Shown here piece by piece: positions 35,525 to 45,957 of a stretch of DNA of 64,000 nucleotides. This stretch comes from Seminavis robusta (Eukaryota; Bacillariophyta; Bacillariophyceae; Naviculales; Naviculaceae). A program made the position numbers and the translations under genes. Position 1 is the stretch's first letter. Every line of letters starts with the position of its first letter. The stretch spans positions 40,304 to 104,303 of the forward strand of contig CAICTM010000156.1 of NCBI GenBank assembly GCA_903772945.1. Direction: 5' to 3'. Under the pieces are notes generated by a model. The model had not been told where the DNA came from. It worked only from the letters and a program-made list of their open reading frames with translations, and did no database searches.

Positions 35525-35815
35525 TACAGTTTGAAATTTTTACTATCATGCTTAGCTAGCCGTTTGTGTTCGGGCCAAAATCGTTGCGAAAAAAATAGCA
35601 CGCGGGCCGTCCGCGATCGCTGGCTGTGTTCAGTCCTGGGGGTCCTAGATTCCATTCGTTCCGTGGTTCCGCGGATCGGATACCGGTATCCTTTTTTGGA
35701 TCTTTATCTCATCTTTTCCTGACAGCAGGCTTCTTTTCTCTGGAGGAGTGCTCTTCATAGCAACACAAGGATAGTCAACCGGATAAGCCACATCCACGAC
35801 GAAAGAACCTTTATC

Positions 35816-36954
35816 ATGACATCTCGTTCCGGTGAAGCCGACCACGGCGTATCAGTGGAGAATCAATGGTATGACGACTGGGTGAAAGAGAACATCCCAG
35901 ATCTTTCTGGCAAGGTGAGCCGACTTTAGCTGAAGGCTACTAGTAGTCCAATAATGTCACTCCTCGTGTATGTCTGATATATGATAAATTTTCTGTCTCT
36001 GGACAGGTGGCAATTGTAACCGGTGGAAACAGCGGAACAGGATTCTGGGCTGCCAGTGCTTTGGCTGGCAAGGGATGCACTGTTGTCCTTGCTTGTAGGA
36101 ATGAAGCCAAGGCGAATGCGGCCAAGGATGAAATTATTGGGTATCACCCAGAAGCCAAAATGGATGTGATCGTTATGGATAACATGGACCTTTCTACCGT
36201 CAAGAGCTTTGCAGAAACATTCAACGGCAAATACGATCGCTTGGATTTTTTGTTGAACAACGCTGGAATCATGGCCCAGCCATTGATTAAGTCGAAGGAT
36301 GGCCACGATATCCAGTTCCAAACCAATCACCTTGCGCACTTTTTACTCACGCAGCTCCTTTGGGAGAAGATGCTCAACACAGAAGGGGAAAGCAGAATTG
36401 TCAACCACTCTTCTGGTGCCCACAAAATGGGAAGCCCTGCCTTTGATAAGAATAACATGGAAAACCCATCCTACAGCTGGGGTATCTTGGGTTTTAATGC
36501 CCTCCTGTGGCATGGCATGTTGCCCTTGATGGGGATGAAGCCACTCGACAATTGGAAGCGTTATGGGACCAGCAAGCTCTGTAATGTTCTTTTTACAAAG
36601 GAACTCGACAGGAAAATTCAAGAAAAAAGCCTCGCAGAGAAAGTCATTTGTGTAGCTTGTCATCCTGGATATGCCAACACAAACTTACAAAACGTGGCCA
36701 AGGATAGCATGAACAACTGGGAAAAGATGAATTCTGGCAATGCCCAGTCTGCCGCGGATGGCAGTCTCCCCTTGTTGCTTTGCACTGTTGGCAAGGATGT
36801 CAAGGGAGGGGACTACTGTGAGCCCAGTTTGGCGACGAATTTCAAGGGACCCCCTATTGTTGGTAAGGTTGGAGGCAACGGAAACAATGCCGAGATGGCG
36901 AAAGAACTCTGGTCATATTCGGAGGAGATCCTCGATACCACTTTCTCCGTCTAG
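35816..36954 (+). CDS. Short-chain dehydrogenase/reductase, two exons
   Basis: Exon 1 is 35816-35914 (33 codons, ATG in ttatcatgac) and exon 2 is 36007-36954; the GT-AG intron (gtgagc, ctggacag) falls exactly before the first strand of the Rossmann fold. The protein has 348 residues. Visible motifs are TGGNSGTG (residues 38-45, cofactor loop), an Asp-containing stretch after the third strand (VIVMDNMDLSTV), NNAGIMAQP, a Ser in the catalytic strand (IVNHSSGAHKMG) and the Y-G-T-S-K active site (Tyr about 219, Lys about 223). This is the extended layout of retinol dehydrogenase/WWOX-like members. No signal peptide or tail anchor is present, so a cytosolic NAD(P)-dependent oxidoreductase is expected. 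The substrate is unknown. Confidence 0.85.
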
Positions 36955-37379
36955 CGAGATGACACGGGACCGTGAATGTTTATTCTATTTGGTGGGAGAT
37001 GCCCGTCCTGTTGTCTCTTGTCACCGTTTTGAACCGTCTGGTACTCCAGAGAGGCAGTTTACAAGTTGTAGCGCTTGTTTTTGTGTTTGATACTTACCAG
37101 GTACCATCAATTCATTGTAGAATGTCATGTGAAATTGTGTAGTTGTCGTAGTAAACTTACTTGTCCTCGTTGGATGGCCACGCAGTGAGAAAGAACTGAC
37201 TGTGCTATGTGGCTGGCTCTGTCTTCAGGCGGGACAATCGCAGCTCTACTGGCTCGCCACTTCTTGGGAAAAAACAGTATAAGGCTCAGGATAACAAAAA
37301 TGGGAGTGGCAACAAGGGCAAGGGACAACACCTCCACAAGGAAAGTCCTCGTCACATTCTTCCATTCCATGTGACAACG

Positions 37380-38243
37380 ATGAGGCGTCTGTCTTGGTTT
37401 CATTGCTGCTTCATCCTTTGGACTTGGTTGGAGGTGTTCCCAGCAAGTTCCTTCCCATTGTTTGGTGTATCCAAGCGCAAAAACTGTGGAAGACTCAATT
37501 CTTCTTCTTCCACCACACCGACATCTCACGAGAGATTGCTGCTGTCGGGTCAGAAACCTCCTTTCTTGGCCGTTATCACGGAGCCAGATGCTTGTGGCAG
37601 TGATGAACGAGTCGCTCAAACTCTGCACGTGCTCCAGAGAGTCTTGTCAGTTTCTGGGGTGAATCTGATATCTGTCCGAGTTACCAGTGACAGCAAGAAA
37701 TCTCGGGTGGTGCAACTAGTAAGAGGTTTGGTACAACTTGCTGAAGGAGAATCATCATCAGAGAACCCCGGGGTCCGTATAGTTGTAACGAGCGATTGGG
37801 TGGATGCTGCAATGGAGGGTGGTGCTCATGGTATTCACGTCAAAGAGTCCCATCGAGAAAGGATTCCTGAAATTCGGAAACAGTTTGAGCCACGACAACC
37901 GTTGATTGGGACCTCGGCACATTCCATTGTCTCGGCTCAAAGCGCCATGCAGAACTTTCAGCCGGATTATTTGTTTGTGGGAACTTGCTATCCCACACAA
38001 ACGCATCCCGAAAAGTTGGATCTGGAAGGACCCGAGTTGCCAGGTCAAGTGATGGAAGTCATCCAGTACGGCTGCCCTGTCTTCGCCATTGGTGGCATTC
38101 ATGCCAACAACTGTGCGGAACCAATCTCCATGGGGGCAACGGGTGTGGCAACGATCAGGGCCATCCTGCAGGCTAAGGATCCAGCTGTGGTGGTGTGTGG
38201 GATGAAGCACAACATGCAACAGGCCTTTGTTAAAAGTGAATGA
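37380..38243 (+). CDS. Plastid-targeted thiamine-phosphate synthase (ThiE/TenI)-like protein
   Basis: The open frame begins upstream at a GTG, so the first ATG (37380) is taken, giving 287 residues. The N terminus is a signal peptide (MRRLSWFHCCFILWTWLEVF) followed by PASS-FPLFG with F after ASS, the diatom plastid motif, and a basic Ser-rich transit stretch. The body is a TIM-barrel of the ThiE/TenI family: VRIVVTSDWVDAAMEGGAHG then IHVKES, IGTSAHSI, YLFVGTCYPTQTHPEK (the V-G-P-x-x-x-T-x-T-K phosphate motif in variant form) and PVFAIGGIHANN. ThiE joins HMP-PP and thiazole phosphate to make thiamine phosphate, a plastid step in algae. The GT-C-Y-P loop differs from the canonical GPIFPT, so TenI-like or altered specificity remains possible. 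It is a monofunctional protein, not fused to ThiD. Confidence 0.75.
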   Translation: MRRLSWFHCCFILWTWLEVFPASSFPLFGVSKRKNCGRLNSSSSTTPTSHERLLLSGQKPPFLAVITEPDACGSDERVAQTLHVLQRVLSVSGVNLISVRVTSDSKKSRVVQLVRGLVQLAEGESSSENPGVRIVVTSDWVDAAMEGGAHGIHVKESHRERIPEIRKQFEPRQPLIGTSAHSIVSAQSAMQNFQPDYLFVGTCYPTQTHPEKLDLEGPELPGQVMEVIQYGCPVFAIGGIHANNCAEPISMGATGVATIRAILQAKDPAVVVCGMKHNMQQAFVKSE

Positions 38244-39141
38244 AAGAGTCATACATTGGAAGGAAAGTTATTAGTTACACAAGAGGAGTTTCGATCAACT
38301 TACAACTGCCTGATGCTGGTACGACTAATGGAAGCACATGATATAGCTGACGATACAGCACCGCGTGTTCTCACTGACCTTGGAAACTAGCTTCTTGGGA
38401 GTTTGAACAGCAGATTTGCTGTCAAGGGTTTGTGATTCAAACGAACCCAACTATAATCCCGGATGAAAGATGATGATATAGACACATCGCTGTACTTACA
38501 ATGTACATGCGCCGTCAAGTCGTACAACAGCTGCAGGCTGTCCTGTTGCAAAACCCTTTTCTCGGGTACAAGGACAATACTCGGGAATTAGATGTTGGCA
38601 CCTGGGTAGTACGGTACGCTACGAAGTGCTCCGCGGGGAAGATGTCATGCGCCACATGATCTACAAATAGATTGACCCCNNNNNNNNNNNNNNNNNNGTG
38701 GAACTGGCTTGGGTGTTTACTCTCGCGGTCCGGAAAACACCTCTCCAAGTGGATTCTGAATCTGACTTCGATTTTAAAACAGAGAAATGCAGAACTGCAT
38801 CCAGGCTTGAGTGTTTTGAATTTACGTCGCTCCCGGGCCGGAGCTGTGCCGTCGTTGGTTGTTGTGCATGTTGTAGCAGATCGAATCGTGCTCGTGAATG
38901 ATTATTGCACGATCCACAACCCTGCACGTACCGGTATGACATACGAATGACGCGACTGCGACCACTGCAAAGCAAAAGCAAGAAAGCAATTCAATTCGCT
39001 TTTTATAAAGAGCATCAGAGAGGAATACGTACTGTACAACCCACAACAACAACTGAAAGCAGCACAAACTCAAACCAATCCTCTCTTTAGAAAGAAAGGA
39101 CAGCAACGTCGTTGTTACATAGTGTATCTAGATAGTGAACC
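38244..39141. other. Intergenic with an assembly gap
   Basis: Eighteen Ns (38680-38697) interrupt this 898-bp stretch. No gene is recognisable on either side. Because the gap is short, a small exon or repeat could be missing. Confidence 0.7.
38680..38697. other. Run of 18 Ns (assembly gap)
   Basis: Unknown bases in the record. The sequence on either side is not repeated locally as far as I can see. Confidence 0.99.
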
Positions 39142-42077
39142 ATGCCGCCTCAAAACCGAGCCCGTATCGCTGATAGCGTCGACGGCCCATTGGCACCACA
39201 AGACAATAATAGTACGGGCGAGAGCCGAAATTCTTCCGAAGAACAACATCCAGGAGACGGCGACGACGGCAGCCCTGAAGTTGTTTCGTGGCGACCACTG
39301 TATAAGTTTGGCATTCTGCTTCTATTGGATGGCGTAACATCGACTCTGTTTCTCTTGCCGATTTTCCATCCCGTTGAACAATGGGAAGATATCAACGAAC
39401 AAAATCCCTACCAATTTTCCATGGCTCGCTCTCTCTATGATGTGGCCATACTGTCGTGGCTGCGTCTCTTGTCGGCCCTGGTGGCGTTGCTCTTGGCATA
39501 TCATCGCCCTCGACGACAAGAAGAAGATGATGATGACTGTCATTCTCACGACCACTTGAAAACCAAAGAAGAGTTGGAACAAGAAGCATTGGAAGAAAGT
39601 TGTCTGGTCAAACTGAAACGGCATGTGGGACGCTATTCCATTGGATGTGAACTCTTGGTGATTGGACCAGTGTATGGATCTCCATCAAAGCCATGGCGCG
39701 CCTCAACGTCGAAATTGGAGTGTACAATGAAACCAAACCAACGCATCCACTCTTTTGGTTGGCACTGGCCATGACGGGCATCTGGTGTTTGTTGGAATGT
39801 GCCTACATGGATGCCACTGAATCCTTTGTGTGTTCATTGTCCACCAAAACAACAACCACAACCACCACGCCAGAAACACCAACAGAAGACTTGACACAAC
39901 CACTCATATCGTCGTCAGGAGGAGGGGAACACAACAACCAACGACAACAAGCCAAAAGCAAAAAGAAGAAAAAGAAACACAAGGGCAGTAGTGGTTTGGA
40001 CGATAGTGAATATGAAGCAACTTGGTCGGACATTGTACTCTTTGTCTTGCCCGATCGTCACTGGTTGCTCTTGGCCACCCTCTTTCTCTTGGCGGCTTCG
40101 GTCTGCAACGTCTTTATTCCACACTTTACGGGCAAGATTCTAGATGCCCTCGTGGCACCCCACAACAACAACACGGACGACCTCATGGCGGATGACAATG
40201 ACAATTCCATTCTCCATATTCCCGGATTCGTCGGCAACATTGAAAAGCTGGTTCTAGTGAGCATATTAGGTGGAGTCTTTAGCGGTTTTCGAGGCGCCAT
40301 CTTTTCCGTCGTGGGAGCTCGCTGCAATGCTCGATTGCGCATTCAACTCATGGACTCGCTCCTGTGTCAAGACATTGGCTTTTACGATACCACACGCACC
40401 GGCGAAATCACCAGTCGCATCAGTAGTGACTGCTCCGTCGTCGGATCCGCTGTCACCAACAATGTCAATACATTTCTACGATCCATTGTGCGAGCGGCTG
40501 GGGTACTGATCTTTATGTGTTTCATCAGTTGGCAATTGTCATTGTTGGCCTTTTTGACCATTCCCGCCGTATCCATGACCTCCAAAGTCTATGGACGATA
40601 TGTCCGAAAACTCTCCAAAGCACAGCAAAAGAAACTGGCCGAAGGAAACAATGTATCCGAGTGTGTCATTTCCTCCATGAGCACTGTAAGAGCGTTTGGA
40701 GCTGAGAAAATGGAAATGAAAGAGTTTGTGGAATGCATGGACAAGTTTCTACGATTCAATCTACAGTCGGCGGTGGCAACCTTTGGGTATCAAACCTTTA
40801 TTGGAGCCTTGCCACAGTTGGTAAAGGCATTGGTGTTATTCTACGGTGGACTCCTCGTTCAGTCTGATCGAAACCCCATGACGGGAGGGCAACTCATCAC
40901 CTTTATCTTGTACCTGACGACATTGGCCGAATCGTTCAACAGTCTGGGGGGCATTTATGCTTCGTTGAGTCGGGCCGTGGGGGCATCGGAAAAGGTCTTT
41001 GCTCTTATGCATCGCAAGCCGAAAAGAAGCATCCCAAGGGGACCACCTGATGAAATCAACGATGTTCTGCCACTGGACGGGGACATTGAGCAACAACCTC
41101 TGACAAGCGAAGCAAACGACAATCAAACACCGCCCAATGCCGAACTGGAGGAAGAGAAGAAGAAGAGCTTGCTACGACTACTTCTTAGCCCCAGCGAAAA
41201 GCCAAAGAGTCTGGTCGAAGAGGCATATACACGTGGTTTGTACACACCGGATGACCAACCTGGCGAGATCACGTTTCACAACGTAGAAGCCCGATACCCC
41301 GCGAGACCGCAGCGTGTGGTATTGGATGGGCTTGACCTTACCATTCCGGCTGGAAGCATCTGTGCCCTGGTGGGAAGCAGTGGGTCTGGGAAATCAAGCA
41401 TTGTCAAGCTGATTCAAAACCTCTACGAACCCAGCAAGGGAAGTGTGTGCATTGATGGCGTGGATGTACGAGAATTAAGTCAAGAATGGCTGGCAAAACA
41501 TGTGGCGGTTGTATCTCAGGAACCGACACTGTTTGCTCGGTCTTGCAGAGACAACATAACCTACGGATTGGAAACCACCAATGCCGACGGAGAAAACAGC
41601 GCAGACGGCTCTGCCGTGGTAGTATCTGACGAAAGGGTCAAGGGGGCTGCCCGTTTGGCCAATGCAGACAGTTTCATCGAACGGTTGCCGCAAGGATACA
41701 ATACAGAAGTGGGCGAACGGGGGATCCAGCTATCTGGAGGACAAAAGCAGAGAGTTGCAATTGCTCGTGCCATTGTGAGAAACCCTCGCATACTACTTTT
41801 GGATGAGGCGACTGCTGCGCTTGATTCGGAATCAGAATTCATTGTGCAGCAGGCCCTTGACAACATGATATCCGCACAGCGGGCTTCGGCAGAGCATTCC
41901 AGGTCTCCCATGACGGTTGTCATGGTTGCCCACAGATTATCCACGGTTCGAAACGCGGATATAATCTTTGTAGTGGAGGGCGGCAAGGTTGTAGAAAAGG
42001 GGAACCATGCCGAACTCATTGCCAATGAGAACGGCGTGTACAAAGCGCTGGTATCAAGGCAAATGAGTTCAGACTAG
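39142..42077 (+). CDS. ABCB-type (TAP-like) half transporter, frame break near 39650-39690
   Basis: The gene is in two overlapping frames. The first (39142 onward) encodes a hydrophilic head and two hydrophobic helices (KFGILLLLDGVTSTLFLLP and SWLRLLSALVALLLAYH). The second (in frame from about 39650, through 39693 to 42077) continues with membrane helices, then the transmembrane domain (RTGEITSRISSDCSVVGSAV) and the ATPase: Walker A GSSGSGKSS, Q-loop VSQEPTLFARS, signature LSGGQKQRVAIARA, Walker B ILLLDEATAALDSESE and H-loop VMVAHRLST. The layout fits a TAP/ABCB8-10-like half transporter with an N-terminal TMD0-like part. The frames differ by two, so either a one-base indel is present or a short intron is removed; 39647-39690 (44 nt, gtgaac...aaag) would restore the frame, though such an intron is short. 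The substrate is unknown. Confidence 0.8.
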
Positions 42078-42469
42078 AATTAATTAGCGAGGCAATTAGA
42101 ACATTAGAAATTTCAAATTGCTATCTCCTGCCGATAGCCTTCATCTGATCTCTTTGTGTGGGGTGTCGCTTTCCGTGCACATTCCGGCATTGTTCAATCG
42201 CGGAATAATTTGCCAAACACAACTCTCCTTTTTTTAAAGAAAAACAGCGGCGATAGAGTTTCCGCGTCGGCTCCTCATTGGGGCCTAGAAAGCTTCCACG
42301 AAAGGAAGGATACCGCTGATGGTGCTGTCACAGCAAAAACTCTCTCTTTCATGCGGCGGGTGCCGTTAGACACCTACTAGATATCGGAAGGTACGGTAGA
42401 GTTTGAGAGGTTTTGAACCTACGCGCCAAGAACACCCAAGACTCAGAACAATCAAATCATCGAACGGTT
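42078..42469. other. Intergenic between convergent genes
   Basis: A 392-bp space between the 3' ends of the ABC transporter and kinase-like genes. Nothing recognisable was seen. Confidence 0.6.
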
Positions 42470-44044
42470 TCATCCGCTATCCATAGTAATTGGTTTGCGT
42501 ATTATTGCGTTGGATAATACATTGTGCTGGTTGGATTCCTGTTGCAGTGCCTTCCACAAAAAGTCTTGTACCTGTCTCGCTGTAGCTCGTTGTTTGGGCC
42601 TTTGTGTCCAGCACATGCGAATGGCAGTTATAAGTGCCTGGATGAGCGTATCTGTACTTTCCCTCCATTCCGCTTCAATGGGAGGACGCCATCCCTTGAG
42701 GATTTGTCGTCGCATACTCGCTTCGGTACCGTTCATGACAATATCATGTCCCGTCAGGACGTGGTACAAGACATTGCCCAAAGAGTAGACATCAATTTTT
42801 TCCGTTTGAGGCACAATGAGTTGCATCTCTTCGGGTGATCGCGTGATTTCAGGGTCCGAGTTGCGAAACAAAAAGCCACAAGTAGAACGTGTTTGATTGT
42901 TGCGTAGCAAATGGCGGCCCCGATTGAAATCGGTCAATCGGAATGTGGGGATATTACTGTTCTTGTCGTCGTCCACCCTTACAAATTGACGAGTGGCAAT
43001 ATCGGTGTGGGCCATCCATGGTTCACCTCCTACTTCCCAATGATGTACATCTGCCAGCGCCGATGCGAGCTGGTGTGCCAATTGTACCTTTTGTGGGGGT
43101 GTGGTTTTTGCCCTTTTCCGCAGATAGTGTTCCAAGTCTCCACGGGGAGCAAACTCATAAAGAGCCGATGTGCCACAATAGGCATAAATATCCAAAATGC
43201 GAGGCGATGCTGTCAACCTGCCACTGACGAGAGCATCCATGCCATGTCGTTCGAATTGTCGCACGTAATACTCTCGTTCGTATTTGAGTGTCTTCAAGGC
43301 CAATGATAACCTCCTACCCTTAATAGTAGTCCTGCTGTTGCCGGGATGGACGTGAACATCCTGCACTTTCCACACCAACCGGTATCCCCCTACTGCGAGA
43401 AACTTAGTGTTGTGCGGCAACACTATGGATTCGTGTAACTGATTGCAGGTGGGAAAGTAGAGTTGGGCTTGCCACGCATGCATGGGATGGCAGTACTCTT
43501 GTCCCGGAACATCTTTCCATGGTTTCCCTTCATATCGTTCTTCCTTGGTCAATCCATGGTCATTTTGTCGGATGCGCCACGCCATCATGGCATCTTCAAT
43601 TCGTTCGCGAGGCTTGATTTTTTTTCTTTGTCTCGTGTAGGCTTGAATGTCCTCCAACGTGATGTTGGTTGTCACATAGACAGCAGAGACATTAGCAACT
43701 GATGTCTGTGTTGCGCCGTAGGAAATGGACAGAATCCGAGGTTTCGAAGCCATAATGGAGGAAGGTACACTGATGGAGGATGCAATATTGGTAATCCTGA
43801 CGGTACTTCGAGTAGAAGCAACATCCAAGACGTCTTTGCCGTCATTCTGGTCTTGCCAGTAGTGGTGATTCAGCAATGAGGATCCAATGCAAAGAGTCCA
43901 AGCAATACAGAGAACCAACACCAACAGCGCGCTTCTGGCAGCCGTCCAACCACATGGATGCTGAATAATACATGAGGAGGAAGATGTATTGCCAGCTGCA
44001 GAAGGTGCTTTTCTCATTGGTGATCCGGCTGCTGTCTCTCGCAT
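42470..44044 (-). CDS. Type II membrane protein with a divergent protein-kinase domain
   Basis: The first ATG is at 44044 (MRETAAGS); the longer frame starts at TTG. The 524-residue protein has a signal-anchor (ALLVLVLCIAWTLCIGSSLL, about 35-55), a ~150-residue stem, and a kinase-like domain facing the lumen (about 190-500). Motifs: VWKVQDVH in the glycine-loop position, the ATP lysine in LALKTLK, a catalytic loop H-T-D-I-A-T-R-Q-F in place of H-R-D-x-K-x-x-N, DFN in TDFNRGR for DFG, and SPE in ITRSPEEMQ for APE. It then has IDVYSLGNVLYHVLTG and ends with an alpha-helix-rich C-lobe. Catalytic Asp and Lys are kept, but HTD and DFN are changed. It is probably a Golgi/ER secretory-pathway kinase relative, perhaps with altered activity. 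It is divergent from the TIP30-like gene with only 178 bp between start codons. Confidence 0.75.
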   Translation of the reverse strand: MRETAAGSPMRKAPSAAGNTSSSSCIIQHPCGWTAARSALLVLVLCIAWTLCIGSSLLNHHYWQDQNDGKDVLDVASTRSTVRITNIASSISVPSSIMASKPRILSISYGATQTSVANVSAVYVTTNITLEDIQAYTRQRKKIKPRERIEDAMMAWRIRQNDHGLTKEERYEGKPWKDVPGQEYCHPMHAWQAQLYFPTCNQLHESIVLPHNTKFLAVGGYRLVWKVQDVHVHPGNSRTTIKGRRLSLALKTLKYEREYYVRQFERHGMDALVSGRLTASPRILDIYAYCGTSALYEFAPRGDLEHYLRKRAKTTPPQKVQLAHQLASALADVHHWEVGGEPWMAHTDIATRQFVRVDDDKNSNIPTFRLTDFNRGRHLLRNNQTRSTCGFLFRNSDPEITRSPEEMQLIVPQTEKIDVYSLGNVLYHVLTGHDIVMNGTEASMRRQILKGWRPPIEAEWRESTDTLIQALITAIRMCWTQRPKQRATARQVQDFLWKALQQESNQHNVLSNAIIRKPITMDSG

Positions 44045-44222
44045 CTCGCATGGGACATGAAAGGGAGTTTGCAATGAAGGCGCTTTAAGTTACGGCCGTT
44101 TGCTATGATGACTTGAAGCAAGCCAGCACGAGCTGTCTCAGGGAAAGATCTTCCCGGGTTCAAAGTGGCTTGACTGGCTTATATCTTTTGGATGAGGCTG
44201 ATCACCACAACAAACAACCAGA

Positions 44223-45128
44223 ATGCTTCGACACAAAAGAACAATAAGCTTGGCCGCGACTGCCCAGCTCCTGTGGATTGTCCTCATCACAGTAACAGTG
44301 ACGCTTCCACCTTGCCACGCGCACACGGCCATCTTGTTTGGTGCCAGTGGAACGGTAGGATCCGAAGTACTACGGGCGCTCCTCGCAAACCCTTCGTTTT
44401 GGAATGAAATCATCCTCGTCGGACGGCGATTCCCAACGTTAGAGGATTCGTCAACGCGTATCACCAAAGTACAGGTGTCGGACCTTGCCACTGTAGATCA
44501 AAACAAAGACTTGCTACAACTGGAGCATGTGGATGCCTGTTTCAACGCCGTTGGCGCGGGCTATCCCCAGAAACTCTCCTTGTCTGATTGGTATACCGTC
44601 GATGTCGGCATTGCTGCCTCGGTGGCCCGTCTGTGTCAACAAATTCCGGGTGTGAGCTACATTTCTTTACTCTCGGCCGTCACGGCCGAAACCAACCCCA
44701 AACCGTACACAGCAGAAGAAATGGAGCGTTACAATCCTAAAAAACCAATGGGCTGGTGGGGACTATTGATGCAGTACGATCGCATCAAAGGATTGGCAGA
44801 GCAAGCCGTCATGTCAACAACAACGTCTTTTAATGGACACATTTCACTGTTTCAGCCATCGACCATTGTGACCGAGACAGAACGATATGGTTGGTTGGAT
44901 TGGACACTGTTCCGGGTTCATCCTCTCGTGGATCCGTGGTTGCCTCCGCGGTATCGTTCCGTCAAAGTACAGTTGTTAGGCATGGCCATGGCCATGGATG
45001 CGCAAACATATGTTCAGGACAGTGACGACAGCAGCAGCAAGTTCACCAGGAGTATCCGCACAATGTCGAAATTATCATATTTGGGTTACATATACATAGT
45101 CGAGGAAGAACCCGAAACCGTGGAGTGA
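44223..45128 (+). CDS. TIP30/HTATIP2-like NAD(P)-binding protein
   Basis: Single exon, 301 residues, ATG at 44223. A signal peptide (TAQLLWIVLITVTVTLPPCHAH) precedes a Rossmann start (AILFGASGTVGSEVLRALL, G-x-x-G-x-x-G). The following strand ends with an Arg-Arg pair (IILVGRRFP), typical of NADP(H) binding. It then has HVDACFNAVGAGYPQ and a Y-D-R-I-K-G segment resembling the Y-x3-K site, followed by FQPSTIV. This order matches HTATIP2 (TIP30) and related uncharacterised oxidoreductases. The mature enzyme would be in the secretory system or, less likely, the plastid. The substrate is unknown. There is no membrane anchor besides the signal. Confidence 0.75.
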   Translation: MLRHKRTISLAATAQLLWIVLITVTVTLPPCHAHTAILFGASGTVGSEVLRALLANPSFWNEIILVGRRFPTLEDSSTRITKVQVSDLATVDQNKDLLQLEHVDACFNAVGAGYPQKLSLSDWYTVDVGIAASVARLCQQIPGVSYISLLSAVTAETNPKPYTAEEMERYNPKKPMGWWGLLMQYDRIKGLAEQAVMSTTTSFNGHISLFQPSTIVTETERYGWLDWTLFRVHPLVDPWLPPRYRSVKVQLLGMAMAMDAQTYVQDSDDSSSKFTRSIRTMSKLSYLGYIYIVEEEPETVE

Positions 45129-45957
45129 GAGAAAACCAAAGAACTCGAGCTATAACTCATTCACAAGAAACGAATAAATAGCGCTAGTTCAAAGTTAGCT
45201 AGAAATCTTGGAGTTCAGTGTAGCAGCCGCCAATTGTCCCAGCGTTGGCCATCAACTCTACTCCCGACACAACTTCAAAAAGTCAGCTTGTTCCCGCTTG
45301 CGGTGACAGCGGGTGCGACTCCGACACTTATAGCTACGATGTCAATGTTCCGCCAATGGAAAATCCTTGAAAGTCATGGAAATTTCCGTTCAACATGTAC
45401 CCAAGACAACCCCCTGGTGGAATCCAAAAGTCGGAAGATGGGAAAGATGGAAAGATCACGATCTTGACTGTAGTAGGAAAGCCAGCGCGAGCTGTGTATG
45501 AGGGTGCCCTCATGAGTACCACAAGAGCACCACAAGTTAGTTTTGATGGTTGATCCTCGGCCAAGACCATACTGTACAGAGGACTGGATCAACCTGGAAG
45601 CGAACCCCTCGGGGTACCTGAAACCAACCCTTGGTACCCTCAATTGGCTTCGTCCACCTTCCTGTCCATATTTTAAATAGTTGTTAGACCTGCTTCAACT
45701 ATTCTTTCATTTTCGACCGTCCGCTACCGTCCGCTACCGTCTTCCAACCCCTTCCACCATACTTACATTTTCCGCCCACACCACTCTTTTGCTTGCTTCC
45801 ATTCTCAACCACCTTCAACATCTCCTTCAACCACCACCTTTGAAACCTCCTTTGGACGATCACTTGAAAGCTGGAAATACGGAGGAGTCAGTTTCAGGCA
45901 TCCCCAGGTTCCAGACCTCTAAAGCACGGCAGACATCGATAGCAAAAAGCATTCAGC
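45129..45957. other. Intergenic / leader region
   Basis: An 829-bp gap. A tandem gtccgctacc pair occurs at about 45718-45738. An upstream 111-codon frame (45681-46016) overlaps the next gene in another frame and looks fortuitous. No other gene was seen. Confidence 0.55.

Noticed and set aside
36007-36954. SDR gene starting at GTG of exon 2
   Set aside because: The upstream exon (35816-35914) with a GT-AG intron keeps the frame and gives a natural ATG.
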